This document shows positions 11,655-22,884 of a stretch of 64,000 nucleotides of DNA, piece by piece; the first letter of the stretch is position 1, and every line of letters begins with the position of its first letter. The stretch lies in NCBI RefSeq assembly GCF_048773025.1, contig NC_133572.1, forward strand, positions 5,719,001 through 5,783,000, given 5' to 3'. This DNA comes from Camelus bactrianus. Lineage: Eukaryota > Chordata > Mammalia > Artiodactyla > Camelidae. The position numbers were made by a program, and so were the translations under genes. A model generated the notes under the pieces. That model saw only the letters and a program-made list of their open reading frames with translations. It was not told the origin of the DNA and ran no database searches.

Positions 11655-12075
11655 TTTTTTAAATACCTTTTTTTAAAATGGGGATGTAATTCATGTACCA
11701 TACAATTCACCATTTTAAAACATAAAATGCAGTAGTTTTAAAAATTATAATCACAAGGCGTATAACCATCGACACTATCTAACTCCCAAACATTTTTATT
11801 ACCCCCACAATCCACCCTATAACTATTAACAGAAATCCCCTCCGAGCCTTCTCCCCCACCTCACTCCCCATTCTCTGGCAATGATAATATGCTTTCCAGC
11901 CCTGTGGATTTGCCTATGCTGAAAATTTCATATAAATGGAATCATACAATATGTGGCCTTTTGCAACTGAGTTCTTTCACTGAGGATAATGTTTTCAAGT
12001 TTCATTTATGTTTTAGCAGGTATCAGTACTTCATTCCTTTTTATAGCTGAATAATATCCCATTGTGTGGCTACCT
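11655..12075 (-). repeat. Old LINE-1 3' region
   Basis: Carries ataaatggaatcatacaata, atgtggccttttgcaact and ctgaataatatcccattgtg, the reverse of the mammalian-wide L1 3' end. Confidence 0.65.
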
Positions 12076-12089
12076 GACAACTTCTTGAA

Positions 12090-12470
12090 GCATTCTTGTC
12101 CACGCAGAAGTTCTCAGAACCCAATCCTTTTGAGTTTCTGTGGAGGCTTCATTAAATAATCATAACTGGTAAATCACTGGCCATTGGTTATTGCTTCAAT
12201 CTGCAGCCCCTCTCCCCTCCCTGGAGTAGGGGTGGTGGGATGGGGCTGAAAGCTCCAAACTTCTAATCATGTGGTTTATTCCCCTGGCAACCAGCCCCTC
12301 ACATTAGGTTACCTAGTGACTTTCCAAAATCTCCCTCGTTAACATAATAAAATACAGCTTTATAGCTTTCCTCTCTCAGAGAATTCCAAGGGTTTTAGAA
12401 GCTCTGTGCCAGAAGCAGGGAGAAAGACCACAGATATATTTATTATAAACCACAATATTACAATATCCAC
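12090..12470 (-). mobile_element. Fossil LTR (ERVL-like family, family A), partial
   Basis: Reverse-oriented LTR sharing blocks with 25600-26230 (same direction) and 27850-28610 (opposite): ggaggcttcatt, the gccattggt region, gggatggggctgaaag, gaattccaagggttttag. Old and incomplete; family name uncertain. Confidence 0.55.
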
Positions 12471-13034
12471 CCTCTTCAAACTTGGGTTCCTTTCAGCAAT
12501 ACAGTCATAAAAATCAAAACCTATGGGCACTTTACTAAAGTTCCCTTAAGTCATTAAGAGTTAGTCCAGTCCATTATCATATCATATGAAACTGTCTCAG
12601 GGGGAGGAGACTCAGGTTTGCAGGTTTCCACTGGAGATCTTGTCAGATCCCCAAAGCAGGAGTGAGCTCAGCACACTTCCCGCTTTATCCTTTCAGATTT
12701 CTGGTATAATTGAGCTAAGAAACACTATGATTTCTGTTTTGTGGGTTTTTTTTTTTTTTTTTTTTTGAGACACTATTATCTCTTGCTCTGAGCTTTTTCT
12801 GAGGTTTCATGTAATATCAGATTTTTCCCTTTATTCATTTCTTTGCCCTCAGCTACTATTCCTCCCCTTTTAGATACTAAATTTTGTTATGTGTTTTTTT
12901 GCTCCAATTAAAACATTTTTATATAAATAAAATAAATTAACCTTAGATGTGTGGGTTTATTTCTGTGCAGAAGTCTTGTGTATGCTTCAAAATATAAAAA
13001 GAGAAAAAAAATCAAAATTAAGAGAAAGGCGATG

Positions 13035-13619
13035 AAACTGAAGGAGGATTAATAAAATGGCCGCACTTAGGCTAACAGATTGCTTCTTCTTATGTTCGCC
13101 CTTAAAACGGTCAACTGACCTGACGGACGGGTTGCTGCTCACGGTTCCAGGCCTGTTGTTAAAACTGAAGCTATCGATCTTACTATTTCTACTTTATTCC
13201 AGTCATTGAAAGTAATAATCAAGCTTGGTCTCTGAGTCCTTCTCCAAGGAGAAGGTCACAGGACTGCAACCTTACAAAGTAGCCTGAATTACCAAGAAGA
13301 CCACACCTTGAGTGCTTATTGTCTAGCTGCTGGCCTCTATAGAATTGGAGGCCTGGAGGCATCATGACGCCATTCTAAGTCTTCTGATGAGAAAATGGTT
13401 CTGTTGATTGTTGTCTATGCTTTATTGCTTAAGCTACGGCCCAATAACCACCCCACCCCATCCCCAAGGTGGGGTCACAGTTTGGAAGGCGCTAGCCTGC
13501 TGTGAGTCCCCTTTGCTGGACAAAACAATAAAATTGCCTCTTTTCTTCTAAACTCCAAGACCTTGTCTCTGAGTTATTTGGCTCGTCAGGGATGGGGGCC
13601 GATCTTTCGGCAACAAAAC
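13035..13619 (+). mobile_element. Solo LTR with 4-bp target duplication (fossil ERV1-like)
   Basis: LTR 13039-13615 begins TGAAGG and ends GGCAACA, with AAAC on both sides (13035-13038, 13616-13619). An AATAAA (in acaataaaattgcc) and the block gagttatttggctcgtcagg fit R-U5 of a gammaretrovirus-like LTR. No inner region: it is a recombined remnant. Confidence 0.75.
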
Positions 13620-13859
13620 CACAGATAGGAATAAACTTAGAAGACTTATAGGTAATATTATATAGCAATTCAATATTAACAGAATAAAGGGGGAAATTAT
13701 ATACTCATCCCAATAGAGGCAAAAGAATTATATGACAAAATTCACAACCATTCATGACAAAAAGTCTCAACAAAATAGAAACTTCTCAAGCCTGATAAAG
13801 GGCATCTGTGAAGAACCTAGAGTTAATCTCATACTTAAAAATCAATAACTGAATGCTTC

Positions 13860-14269
13860 CCCTTGTTAAAAGAAGAAACAACAAGCCCCAAATATAGTCA
13901 CTTGCGCTAAGCCCGCGTCATCAAACCAAGACTTGATACCTGCTTAATCTCAATGCAGTTTCAACCTTGCCCAGAAATGTAATCTTAACTGGTCAGTTTC
14001 GAATTTCCTGGTCAGCATCAGTCAGGTAATCTGCCTCATAGACCCTTTTGTCCCCCAAAGGAAGGTAAGGTTGCCATAAATAACCGTTTTTGTTTGTTTG
14101 TTTATGACTTCCTTGTCTCACCTCCTCTCTGCCTTTCAAAATCCTTCCTTTTCTTTAACTCTTTGGAGCTCCTTTCTATTGACAGGATGGGGTGCCACCC
14201 AGTTCATGAATCTTTTAATAAAGCCAATTAGATCTTCAAATTTACTCAAATTTTGTCTCTTAACACCCT
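13860..14269 (+). mobile_element. Solo LTR inside the L1, 4-bp target duplication (fossil ERV)
   Basis: 402 bp (13864-14265), beginning TGTTAA and ending TTAACA, flanked by CCCT at 13860-13863 and 14266-14269. L1 reads on across the join. Ends and duplication length fit an ERV1-type LTR; only the LTR is left. Confidence 0.82.
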
Positions 14270-14395
14270 GAAAATTGGGAACAAGGCAAGGATATTCACT
14301 TTTATCTTTTCTGTTGAACATTTTATTGGCGTTCTTAGCCATTCCAATCAGGCAAAAAGAAGAAATAAAAAGGCACATGTTTGGAAAGGGAGAAG

Positions 14396-14551
14396 TCAGA
14401 CTGTCCTTTTTTTTTTTTTTTTTTTTTTTTTTTGGAGGGGGAGGTAATTAGATTTACTTATTTATCTATTTTTTAAGAGGAGGTACTGGGGATTGAACCT
14501 AGGACCTTGATGCTGCACCAGTTGAGCTATACCTTCCCCCCTCAAACTGTC
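14396..14551 (-). mobile_element. Camelid tRNA-Ala-type SINE inside the L1, with target-site duplication
   Basis: A T-run at 14407-14433 (the A tail in reverse), then the SINE to about 14541, between TCAGACTGTC (14396-14405) and TCAAACTGTC (14542-14551). The L1 continues on both sides. Confidence 0.9.
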
Positions 14552-14651
14552 TTTATTTACAGACAACATAATCCTGTGCCTGGAAAATCCTAAGGAATCT
14601 ATCCAATAAATATTAGAAATAAATTAATTTAACAAGTTCACAGGTTGACTA

Positions 14652-15204
14652 TGTACAGAAGCAAAATTTGCTGAACTGTACCTTTGGCATGTGGATAATT
14701 TTGAACTGAAAGCAATCAGGGCCCAAAAAGACTCAAGAAAAAACTTTGACCTTCCCCCCCTTAGCTGCTTAAAGAATTTAGATAAAGGGCCCATACCCAG
14801 AAGAGAGCTGTCACCAGAGACGTCTGCAAAGAATCTGGACTAGGTGTGGTGGGGGAAACTAGGCAGGGCCTGGGGGTCAGAGTCCACTCTGTGTCCCATT
14901 GTCTCTGCTTGGTCTAGCAAACATTCATTTATCATTTGCTTTTCCATCTCGATGTGAATTGCCTTCTTCCTCTTTGAGGTCCCAAACCACTACCCTCAGC
15001 ATCCTCTTTTGTCTTTCCCCGAAGATGCTGTACATGGTGAGGGCTTCAGCCATCTGGGTGGGTTACTCGGTTTTCCTGGATCTCTTCCATGTGTACAGGT
15101 TATTAAACTTCTATTTGATTTCCTTCTGTTGTCTGTCTCATCCATCTAATTCTTAGATCAGCCAGAAGAACCTAAAAAATTAAAGGAAAATTTCTTCCTT
15201 CCCA
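14652..15204 (+). mobile_element. Fossil LTR-like element (family B, plus orientation)
   Basis: About 550 bp, possible ends TGTACAG and TTCCCA. It matches 26365-26930 in the opposite direction over most of its length (agagtccactctgtgtccca, atcatttgcttttccatct, ttactcggttttcctggatc, agatcagccagaagaac). L1 seems to resume at about 15205. Family not named. Confidence 0.6.
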
Positions 15205-15238
15205 AAGTTATAAGATAAATATACAACAATCAATTCTA

Positions 15239-15355
15239 GGGGGGAGGGTCTAGCTCAGTGGTAGAGTGCTTGCTTAGCATGCACTATGCCCTGGGTTCGA
15301 TCCCCAGTGCCTCCATTAAATAAACACACAAATAAAACTAGCTACCTGCCCCCCT
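15239..15355 (+). repeat. Camelid tRNA-Ala-type SINE
   Basis: ctagctcagtggtagagtgc, gcttagcatgcac, gggttcgatccccagtgcc: both internal promoter boxes look well kept. Confidence 0.93.
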
Positions 15356-16470
15356 AAAAATTTTTTTTAAAAAAAGAAAAAGATTAGATTGAGACCAGAT
15401 GATCCAGCATAATCTTCTTACCATGAGATTCTTAACTTAATCACATCTGCAAGGTCCATTATGCTATTGTAGGGTGAAACACTGACAAGTTCCAGAGTTA
15501 AGAAGTGGGCACCTTTGGGGGGCCATTTCTGTATCAACCGCACATGCCTAGCTGTAACATTTGGCTTCTGAAGAACCTATATTTATAATATGTCACTTCT
15601 GCCCCTTCTTCAAAACTTTCACCTGCTACTCCGAACAGCTGCTGCAGGCTCCAGTGTAACTTTCATGATTAAGGAAAGTCTTAGGTTTAGGGCTCAGGGG
15701 TAGGTGTCACGGGATTTGAGACTCAAAGTTCAGGGGCTCTAGATTTGAGATCCTAGAAGGAGACTTAGGTCTTGAGAGTGGCCTGGGAGCGTGTGCCGAA
15801 ACCCAGAGGATCCTGATCCAGGGTTCAGGCAATAGTAGGCAATGACAATAGGGGACAGAGTATCCGATTTTTCAAGGAGGATAAAAAGCACAAGTGGACT
15901 GGGTCAGACACTTAACCTCAGCTTCAAGAAGCAAGAGAAATCATCCAAGACTTGTACACTAATTTCCTGACTCAGAAACCAAAGTCCTTCTGACTTTACA
16001 TCTAACAGTGCCCCTCCCCGCTGATCTGGGGCCAAGAGCGAAATAAGAGGAAGTTAGAAATAAATGAATAATAACTAAAGGGCAAGGCCACAGTGTCTTC
16101 ACCGGGTAACAATGAACACCTTTACAGGTCAGTTCTCTTTGCTTTCTTCCTCTCTTTTCTCCAGTAAAGAATGATGGGTCAGTCTTGCCTTTAATTTAAA
16201 GGAAAGGGAAAGATGACTACATTCAGATGTCATCAAGGAAGAACTTTGAAATTTGAATGTTCTCAGGGAATTATGGTACCAGATAAATTTTTCACATCAT
16301 ATGCTTTCTTATCAACCCCCACACTAACTTCCGTCTTCACCGGCTACCTGTTGGTACAGGCTAGATGCCCAGTACCTGCCTGAGACTCAGGAATGAGTCA
16401 TCCTCTGGCGAAACAGGCGGCAGTGGTCACGCCTGCAGAAACAATGTCCAGGCGTGTTGCTGGCAGCAGC
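15356..16470. other. Upstream region of APOBEC1
   Basis: About 15420-15560 resembles an old repeat (gagattcttaacttaatcac; agtgggcacctttgggg). The rest may hold APOBEC1 control sequence; no site can be named. Confidence 0.35.
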
Positions 16471-16480
16471 ATAATATATA
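16471..16480 (+). promoter_or_regulatory. TATA-like element before APOBEC1 exon 1
   Basis: ataatatata lies about 34 bp before the APOBEC1 start codon. At usual TATA spacing it would place transcription start at or very near the ATG, giving a very short leader. Upstream untranslated exons cannot be ruled out. Confidence 0.35.
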
Positions 16481-16513
16481 GCTCCAGAGGAAAAAGTCCA
16501 GTGGCAGAGCACC

Positions 16514-16529
16514 ATGGCTTCTGACAGAG
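16514..16529 (+). CDS. APOBEC1: APOBEC1 coding exon 1
   Basis: Sixteen coding bases (ATG GCT TCT GAC AGA G) in the context accATGg, followed by the donor gtgag. Too short to stand out alone; supported by frame, context and match to the family N-terminus. Confidence 0.88.
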
Positions 16530-16594
16530 GTGAGATGGCCGGGGTCGGGATGCGGGGAGGTGGCCTGAAAACTCAATATTCTTGAATGCAAAAA

Positions 16595-16652
<58 letters not shown>

Positions 16653-19032
16653 TGTGTCCTGCTTACGCTTGTATTCCTGGACGTTTTCTAACTTTTCTAT
16701 TTATTAATATATTATTATATTATTATTCTCAAGCAAGATTTGTTATTATTATTATTGTTAATACCGACTGTTTGCATCCACAAATGACTTTGAGCAAATG
16801 ACACTAAGTTAATGCTTGTTTCACCATAAGAAAAAATTAAGTTAACAAAGAATACAGTTGTTAAATAGAAGTTTAAGATAGCCACAGAAGTGACAGCCGA
16901 AGGGCACTTTTTTTTTCAATTGAAGTTACAGTGTTGTGTTGGCATAGTGATTCAGTTATACATATATACATTCTTTTTCATATTATTCCTCGTAAGTTAT
17001 TAAAATCTATTGAATATAGTTCCCTGTGCTATACCGTAGGACCTTATTGTTTATCTGTTCTGTGTAGAGTAGTTTGTTTCTGCTAATCCTAAACTCCTAA
17101 TTTATCCCTCCACCCTTTTCCCCTTTGGTAATCATAAATTTGCTTTCTATGTCTGCGAGTCTGTTTGTGAATAAGTTCATTTGTGCCATTTTTTTAGATC
17201 CCACATGTAAGTGATACCATATGGTATCTGCCTTTCTCTGACTTACTTCACTTAGTATGATGATCTCCAGGTCCATCCATGTTGCTGCAAATGACAGTAT
17301 TTCATTCTTTCTTATGATTGAGTAGTATTCCATTGTATATATATACACACACAAGGGCATCTTAGTTGATAATTTAAGGTTCTTTTACTTAATATTAGAA
17401 AAACTCATGGGGGAGGGAGGATGCTTTGTGTTGTGGGACAGAATGATTTTCAAGTGAGGCGGGATTTGAACTGGACCCGAAAAGAGCAGAATTTGGATTG
17501 ACATAGAGGAGGCCATTCCAGGTTGATTGGCACAGAGTTCAAGAGACTTTACCAAGACCGTGCTTGGAATATAATGAATCAATTGGCTAGGCTACAGGAG
17601 AGTTTTGGAGGTAATCTGCAGTGAGATTAGAAAGCAAATTTGAGGTGATATTGTTGAGGACCTTGACTGCCAGTCTCAAGTTGATTTTTTTCGATCAGAG
17701 GAAAATCTTTGGAGAATTTGTGAATAGCGCAGACACAACTCAAACAGTGCTTTAGGCACATTTACCCGGCACTTGCTGACTTTCTGACTGGAAGCAGAAA
17801 CAACCGGAAGAAAGGCGGTTCAGCGAGAGGAGTCCTGAAGGGGTCCACACTCACGAGGTGACGGCACGCAGCACAGGTGTCAGTCTCAGGTTTCAAGAAA
17901 CAGTATCTTTTTTCTCCATTATATTTCCCCTCTATTAAAGTCCTCTTGTGACTGGTATTTTGGGGAAAAGACTAAAGACTTTATTTAATTGAAATAGCTG
18001 GATAACTTCCCCGGACCGTCCCCTGAAGGTGATGTGTTTTATCCCTCAAACCGTCCCCACCCACGTGGCTGGTGTTCTTGCCCCGCACCCCTGGGGTAGG
18101 TCATGAGCATTTATCTCACTGTCTCTTCCCCAAGTTCTCACTGCTGCTTCAGCTTCTTCAGAGGAAGGTCCCCTGTCATCAGTGACTGTCCCCCTCTGAG
18201 TGGACCAGCTGGTTCAAATGCCCCAAGTTGGACTGAGGTCTGAGCAGGGCCCATGCCAAGGTGTTAGGCACCCTTCCTCCTCCATCTCACATGCAAACTC
18301 CCCGCATTTTCTTCTAAGGATGAGGTTTCTTCTTCAGGTTACACTTAGGATAGTATTTTCTGATTCTTGTCCTCATTCCTAGATATCTGGCTGATTGATT
18401 TTTTCAGCCTCACAACCCAGCTAGAACCATTTTCCACCTACAGGAAACTGTGTGGTACACAACACCCCCCAGTGTGCGCGCACACACACACACATTGTTG
18501 GGGAGGAAAAACGTTTCTTCTACCCTCTTAGATTTCATTTCTGGGGGACTGCAAATTAAACTGACAAAAGACAGATTAGAAAAAAAAAAAAAAGAAAGAA
18601 AAAAAAAGCAAGCAAGACAAAATTACACACAGGAATTCTCAGATATGTGGCTCAAGGACTTGGATTAGAATTGGGTTGTTTTCCATACCATCTTTTTTTT
18701 TTCCCTCTCTCTAACATCTTAGAAGTGGAGAGGCAGAAGAGCCCTTATGGGAAAACAAATGACTTTTAGGAGAGATAGATGAGCCCTTAGGAGAATAGAT
18801 GGCATTTAACAGTTTGGGACAATGTCTGAGTGAGCGTCTCAGTTGGTAAGAGTCAATCTCCTCTGGTTGATTTATCTCCCCATGAGATTGATGGCAACTG
18901 ATTTCCTTTTGAGTTCTTTTGGGAGGCTCTGCCTATAGGAAAATAAGGGATTTGGGGAAGAGGAGAGTTTATTCTCAAATCTCTAAAGACCAAACTAATT
19001 TTTATGCTTCAGTGCCACATTCTGGACCCCTC

Positions 19033-19083
<51 letters not shown>

Positions 19084-22000
19084 TCATGCACAGAGCCTTG
19101 GTCAAAGCACCTCCTGTTTTGAAGGAAGTATCTCCCAGCTCTCGTGACTCTTCTTTGTTCAAAAATAGCTCCTCCAAGTTAAGGTCTTACTGGGAGGTGG
19201 GATGGAACCTCTTGCCTGCAGCTCTGCACCGACACCTCACCCCCAGAGGGACAAATGACTTCTGTCTCTGTCTCTGACCCACTGAGAAGGGGTATCACAT
19301 GGGGGAACCTTAGGCTCTGTGTCTCAAACTGCACGGACATCTGAGCTCATTCCAGCTTTTACTATTACAACCGAGGCTGATGTGAACGTTTGTGTACAAG
19401 CTTTCGTGTGAACCTATGTTTTCCCATCTCGGAGATACATGCCCAGGAGAGTAACTCCTGGGTTGTATGGTAGGCGCATTTTTACTTTTTTTTCCCTAAG
19501 AAACTGCAAACTGTTTCCCAGAGTGGCTGTGCCAATTTACGTTCCCACCAGCAAGGTATGAGAGATCCAGTTTCTCTGCTTGGTGTCATTAACCTATACT
19601 TCATCTTAGTGGAGAGTAGTGAATTTCATTCATCTGTTCAGTAAGTATCTATTGATAACCAACATGTTTCAGGCAGTGTGATAGGGTCTGGAACAAGATA
19701 TACAAAATCCATAGCTCATATAATTTATGAATCAGTGTTTTTATAGGCATGTAAACAGGCAATCATAATACAGCATGATAATTGCTCTGATGAAGGAAGT
19801 TCAGGGTGCTCTGGGGGCGCACAGAAATTACATCTAGGATCCTCTGAGGACTAGCTTTCCTTTGCACTGAAACATTCTTGTTGGAGCCTTAAAGAGAATT
19901 ACCTGGTTTGGGGTTGGGCAAATAAATTTCAGCAGAACCCTTAAAAATCTTGCTTTTCTCAGTCCAATGAACTGGTCAATCCAATTAATCCAGGAGACAA
20001 TCTTTCAACCGCATTTTCTGATATGGTTTGCAAAGCCAGAAGAAAAGAGCATTTTTTCTTAATAGTTTTATTTGTATATGGTGGAGTTTGACATGATCAT
20101 CTCTCGGTCAACAGGTCCTGCAGCTGGAGATGCCACCTTAAGGTAAGAATATGATTGCAGTTTACATTTAATTCAACCCCAAATAGGTGGGTATTTAAGA
20201 GCTGGACAACTACCACTTTCCTTATTGTCTTTTTCCTCTCTTATCATGCTCCAATGCTTTCTTTTTGCCTTTTCCAACTCCATTTTCTATGATTATTATT
20301 GCTTTTTCTATCTATCTTTGCCTCTATGGCTTTTGGTTTCTATTGAAAAACATCACCTTCCAGCTTTGTGCTGTTATAGTCTCTTCTCTCTCTAAGGCAC
20401 AAGTTTTCATAGACACTGGTTACAAGTTCAGAGAACTCGTCTGTCACTTTGATTTCGTCTTCCTATTTTATACTATACGCCCATTTTCTGGATGTAATAG
20501 GAGACTTTTATCATGGAACATATTATTTCATGATCACTGGAAGGGCTGCTCTACATGATAAAGGAACTGACACTTTAGGAATGAGTGGAAAATAACCAGA
20601 TGTAATAAACTTATGACTCAACCACATTCGAAAGACGATAATAAACTGCTTTAAATAAAGCATAGCTCTGAGTTTTCCCTGAGTCACAGCTTTGATACAC
20701 GTAGAGTGTTAAAGCTAATGTTGCCATTGCGGGAAATTTGAATTTCTTTCTTATAAGGTACTAGTATATGAAATTTAATGTGGAAGAATCCTGAGACTAA
20801 ATTTCTCTTCTCAGAGTTGGTAATAGAATCCTGTTGGCAATCTGAGGCTTCCACACCTGAAAAAAAATCTAGCTAGAGTTCACTGAGGCATGACAAAGAT
20901 TAATGAGTGGGACACGTCACCTCTAAGTGTGAGACAGAAAGATTAGAATATATTGAGAAACCTTTAAAGGAGAAACAAGGAAACATTTGTACCTGAATTC
21001 AAAGCCATCAAGCAGTGGTACAGAGAGTGGTAACCAAATAACCTGAGTTGGGAAAAATCTCTTCCCTATGTTTGTGAGAGAAACTGGTAATTCAGATGGA
21101 TCTCCCCAGATAACTTTGAGATATAGAATAGAAAAAAAAAAAGTTTTCTGAGATGCCGTGTTTTCGGTGTGCCTTATAGAAGAGAACATGACATTACATC
21201 CAAGGTCGCATCTCAAGGTGGTGTGACAAGATGGGGGTGCTTTTTATATTTCAGGAGAAGAATTGAACCCTGGGAATTTGAAGCCTTCTTTGACCCCCGA
21301 GAACTCCGGAAAGAGGCCTGTCTGCTCTATGAAATCCGGTGGGGCAGCAACCGTGGCATCTGGCGACATTCCAGCAAAAACACCACCAAGCACGTGGAAC
21401 ACAATTTTATAGAAAAATTCACTTCAGAAAGACATTTTCGCCCATCCGTCAGCTGCTCCATCACCTGGTTCTTGTCCTGGAGTCCCTGCTGGAAATGCTC
21501 CCAGGCGATTGGAGAATTTTTGGACCAACACCCGAGAGTGACTCTAGTGATTCACGTAGCACGGCTTTTCCAGCACATGGACCCGCAGAACCGGCGAGGA
21601 CTCAGAGACCTCTTCACCAGGGGCGTGGCTGTCCAGATTATGGGAGCCGCAGGTGAAAACAGTAAACCAAGAGTCTTAAGTGTTGATGAGAGGCTGTGGT
21701 GGTGGTGTGTTTCTGGGCCAGGAGACTGATTCTCCCAGACTGCAAGTATCAGAAATGAAAGTCCAGAATAGCCCAACAAAGGACCAGGTCTGAAATTCAC
21801 AGCAAGGAAAGTATCAGAGAGATGACTCCGTCCTCCATTTTTGTCACTGTGGCCACTCAGCCATCTTCAGATGAACTGCTGTGTTCCTTTTAGGGATTCT
21901 GGAAGAGTCTAACCCATCACCAGCAGCAGATAGGCCAGAGGAATTTAGATAGGGTGTATTGTTAAGCTGGGCTCTCTTTAACTTTCTGTTATATGTGTTG

Positions 22001-22761
22001 AATGAACCAAGATTTGTGTTTCCCTTAGTGTACGATTACTGCTGGAGGAATTTCGTCAACTACCCCCCTGGGAAAGAAGCTCACTGGCCCAGATACCCAC
22101 CTCTGTGGATGAAGCTGTATGCACTGGAACTCCACTGCATAAATCTAGTAAGTTCCCAGAAGGGGCAAAGATTCTGATGCAAAAAGAAGCATCCTTCTTC
22201 GAACTTCTTACTGATAATTTTGACATGTACTCTCCTCACCATCAGTTTGCCACTTACACTGCTATTTAGTTATTTACTTATCTTAAAAGAGGCGAGAACA
22301 AGACAATCTCTTTGTGGGAAATAAGATGGAGACAGGAATGGATAAACTGGCCTAAGACCTAGGTGGGCTCCATAGTAATTAGATTTCATCACCATTACTA
22401 TCACTGCTGTTGTGACCAGTCACACTGGCCGCACAGAATTGCACCTTTCTACTTTCCCTTACTGGTGTGTGTCATCCTGTTGAAGAAATGTAGGCGTCCC
22501 ATCTGTATTCCCTTGAAAGTAGTTCAGTGGTCTTCCAATTGATGTTTTAAAGTGTTTGTGGTATTAAGAAAAATATTATCATAACTTTTTTTTGTTGTTG
22601 TTAAATTCCAGAGTCTCCCTCCGTGTTTAAAGATTTCAAGACGACGTCAGAATCAGCTTACATTGTTCAGACTTGAGGTTCAGAACTGCCATTACCGAAT
22701 GATTCCGCCCCATATCCTTTTCGCTACAGGATTGATACAGCTTCCTGTGACTTGGAGATGA
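16514..22761 (+). CDS. APOBEC1: APOBEC1, apolipoprotein B mRNA editing C-to-U deaminase, five coding exons, 236 aa
   Basis: Zinc-dependent cytidine deaminase that converts C to U in apolipoprotein B mRNA, creating a stop codon, together with RNA-binding cofactors (A1CF, RBM47). Coding exons: 16514-16529, 20115-20142, 21255-21652, 22029-22147 and 22612-22761, all with AG/GT borders. They join to 236 codons plus stop, the human length as I remember it. The catalytic motif is intact: HVE at residues 61-63 (H61 zinc ligand, E63 proton shuttle) and SWSPCWKC with C93 and C96. The N-terminus reads MASDRGPAAG and leads into RRRIEPWEF. The C-terminus has the family's leucine- and proline-rich tail (SLPPCLKISRR, IPPHILFATGL). 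It lies tail to tail with its relative AICDA, with 16.8 kb between the stop codons. No break is seen, so a working editor is expected. Confidence 0.96.
16598..16657 (+). repeat. (GT)n microsatellite just inside APOBEC1 intron 1
   Basis: About 60 bp of GT repeats with a few changes, starting 68 bp after the exon 1 donor. Confidence 0.95.
16900..17359 (-). mobile_element. 5'-truncated LINE-1 3' end in APOBEC1 intron 1
   Basis: Reverse-oriented L1 3' end from T-run to gtagtattccattgtatata, with short matching flanks AAGGGCA at 16900-16906 and 17353-17359. Confidence 0.85.
17360..18540. other. APOBEC1 intron 1, unrecognised
   Basis: No gene or clear repeat apart from a short (CA)n near 18480-18494. 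Confidence 0.45.
18540..19033. other. Possible decayed LTR or unknown repeat
   Basis: Contains an A-rich run at about 18579-18606 and short near-repeats (gagcccttatgggaaaac, gagcccttaggagaata). Not assigned to a family. Confidence 0.3.
19034..19081 (+). repeat. (AC)n microsatellite
   Basis: Uninterrupted AC run of about 48 bp in APOBEC1 intron 1. Confidence 0.95.
19340..19620 (-). repeat. Old LINE-1 3' region
   Basis: Has gtgtacaagctttcgtgtga, acctatgttttcccatctc, gagtggctgtgccaattta, gttcccaccagcaaggta. Confidence 0.65.
20115..20142 (+). CDS. APOBEC1: APOBEC1 coding exon 2 (28 nt)
   Basis: Acceptor caacag before 20115 and donor gtaag at 20143. It encodes GPAAGDATL and two bases of an Arg codon, matching GPSTGDPTLR of the human protein as I remember it. 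Phase fits both neighbours. Confidence 0.9.
20143..21254. other. APOBEC1 intron 2, no recognised repeat
   Basis: About 1.1 kb of AT-rich sequence without a gene or clear repeat. Confidence 0.45.
21255..21652 (+). CDS. APOBEC1: APOBEC1 coding exon 3 (catalytic domain)
   Basis: 398 nt after the acceptor atttcag. Holds the whole zinc-binding active site (HVE and PCWKC) and the following helix with RLFQHMDPQNRRGLRDL. Donor gtgaa at 21653. Confidence 0.96.
22029..22147 (+). CDS. APOBEC1: APOBEC1 coding exon 4
   Basis: 119 nt encoding YDYCWRNFVNYPPGKEAHWP and onward to ALELHCINL. Acceptor cccttag, donor gtaag at 22148, ending in phase 0. Confidence 0.95.
22612..22761 (+). CDS. APOBEC1: APOBEC1 coding exon 5
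   Basis: 150 nt encoding the last 49 residues from SLPPCLKISRR to LPVTWR, then TGA. Acceptor aattccag. An old L1 piece begins about 120 bp after the stop. Confidence 0.95.
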   Translation, partial: SLPPCLKISRRRQNQLTLFRLEVQNCHYRMIPPHILFATGLIQLPVTWR

Positions 22762-22884
22762 ATAGAATGATTCCTTGTGTATCTACTGTTTCATGAACCA
22801 GTACTGATGACCCACTAAAGAGTGAACGCCATTAGAATCTAGAAAATTTCAGTTTGCGTTTCTATATACTAAAGACGGATTATC

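Larger units (their letters stand above)
13620..14651 (+). repeat. LINE-1 ORF2 fragment, split by later insertions
   Basis: Plus-strand L1 pieces at 13620-13863, 14270-14395 and 14552-14651 (for example aaagaattatatgacaaaat, ttcatgacaaaaagtctcaa, gggaacaaggcaaggata, cctggaaaatcctaagga) line up in L1 order. The gaps are one solo LTR and one SINE. Confidence 0.8.

Noticed and set aside
15239-15355. tRNA-Ala gene
   Set aside because: Has tRNA-like boxes and anticodon AGC, but a mispaired acceptor stem, an A-rich linker and C-rich end shared with many copies: it is a SINE.
19034-19081. CRISPR-like or minisatellite repeat
   Set aside because: Plain AC microsatellite; no spacers.
21169-21254. Upstream extension of the APOBEC1 exon 3 frame
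   Set aside because: The open frame starts at 21169, but likeness to the family begins exactly at the splice acceptor at 21255.
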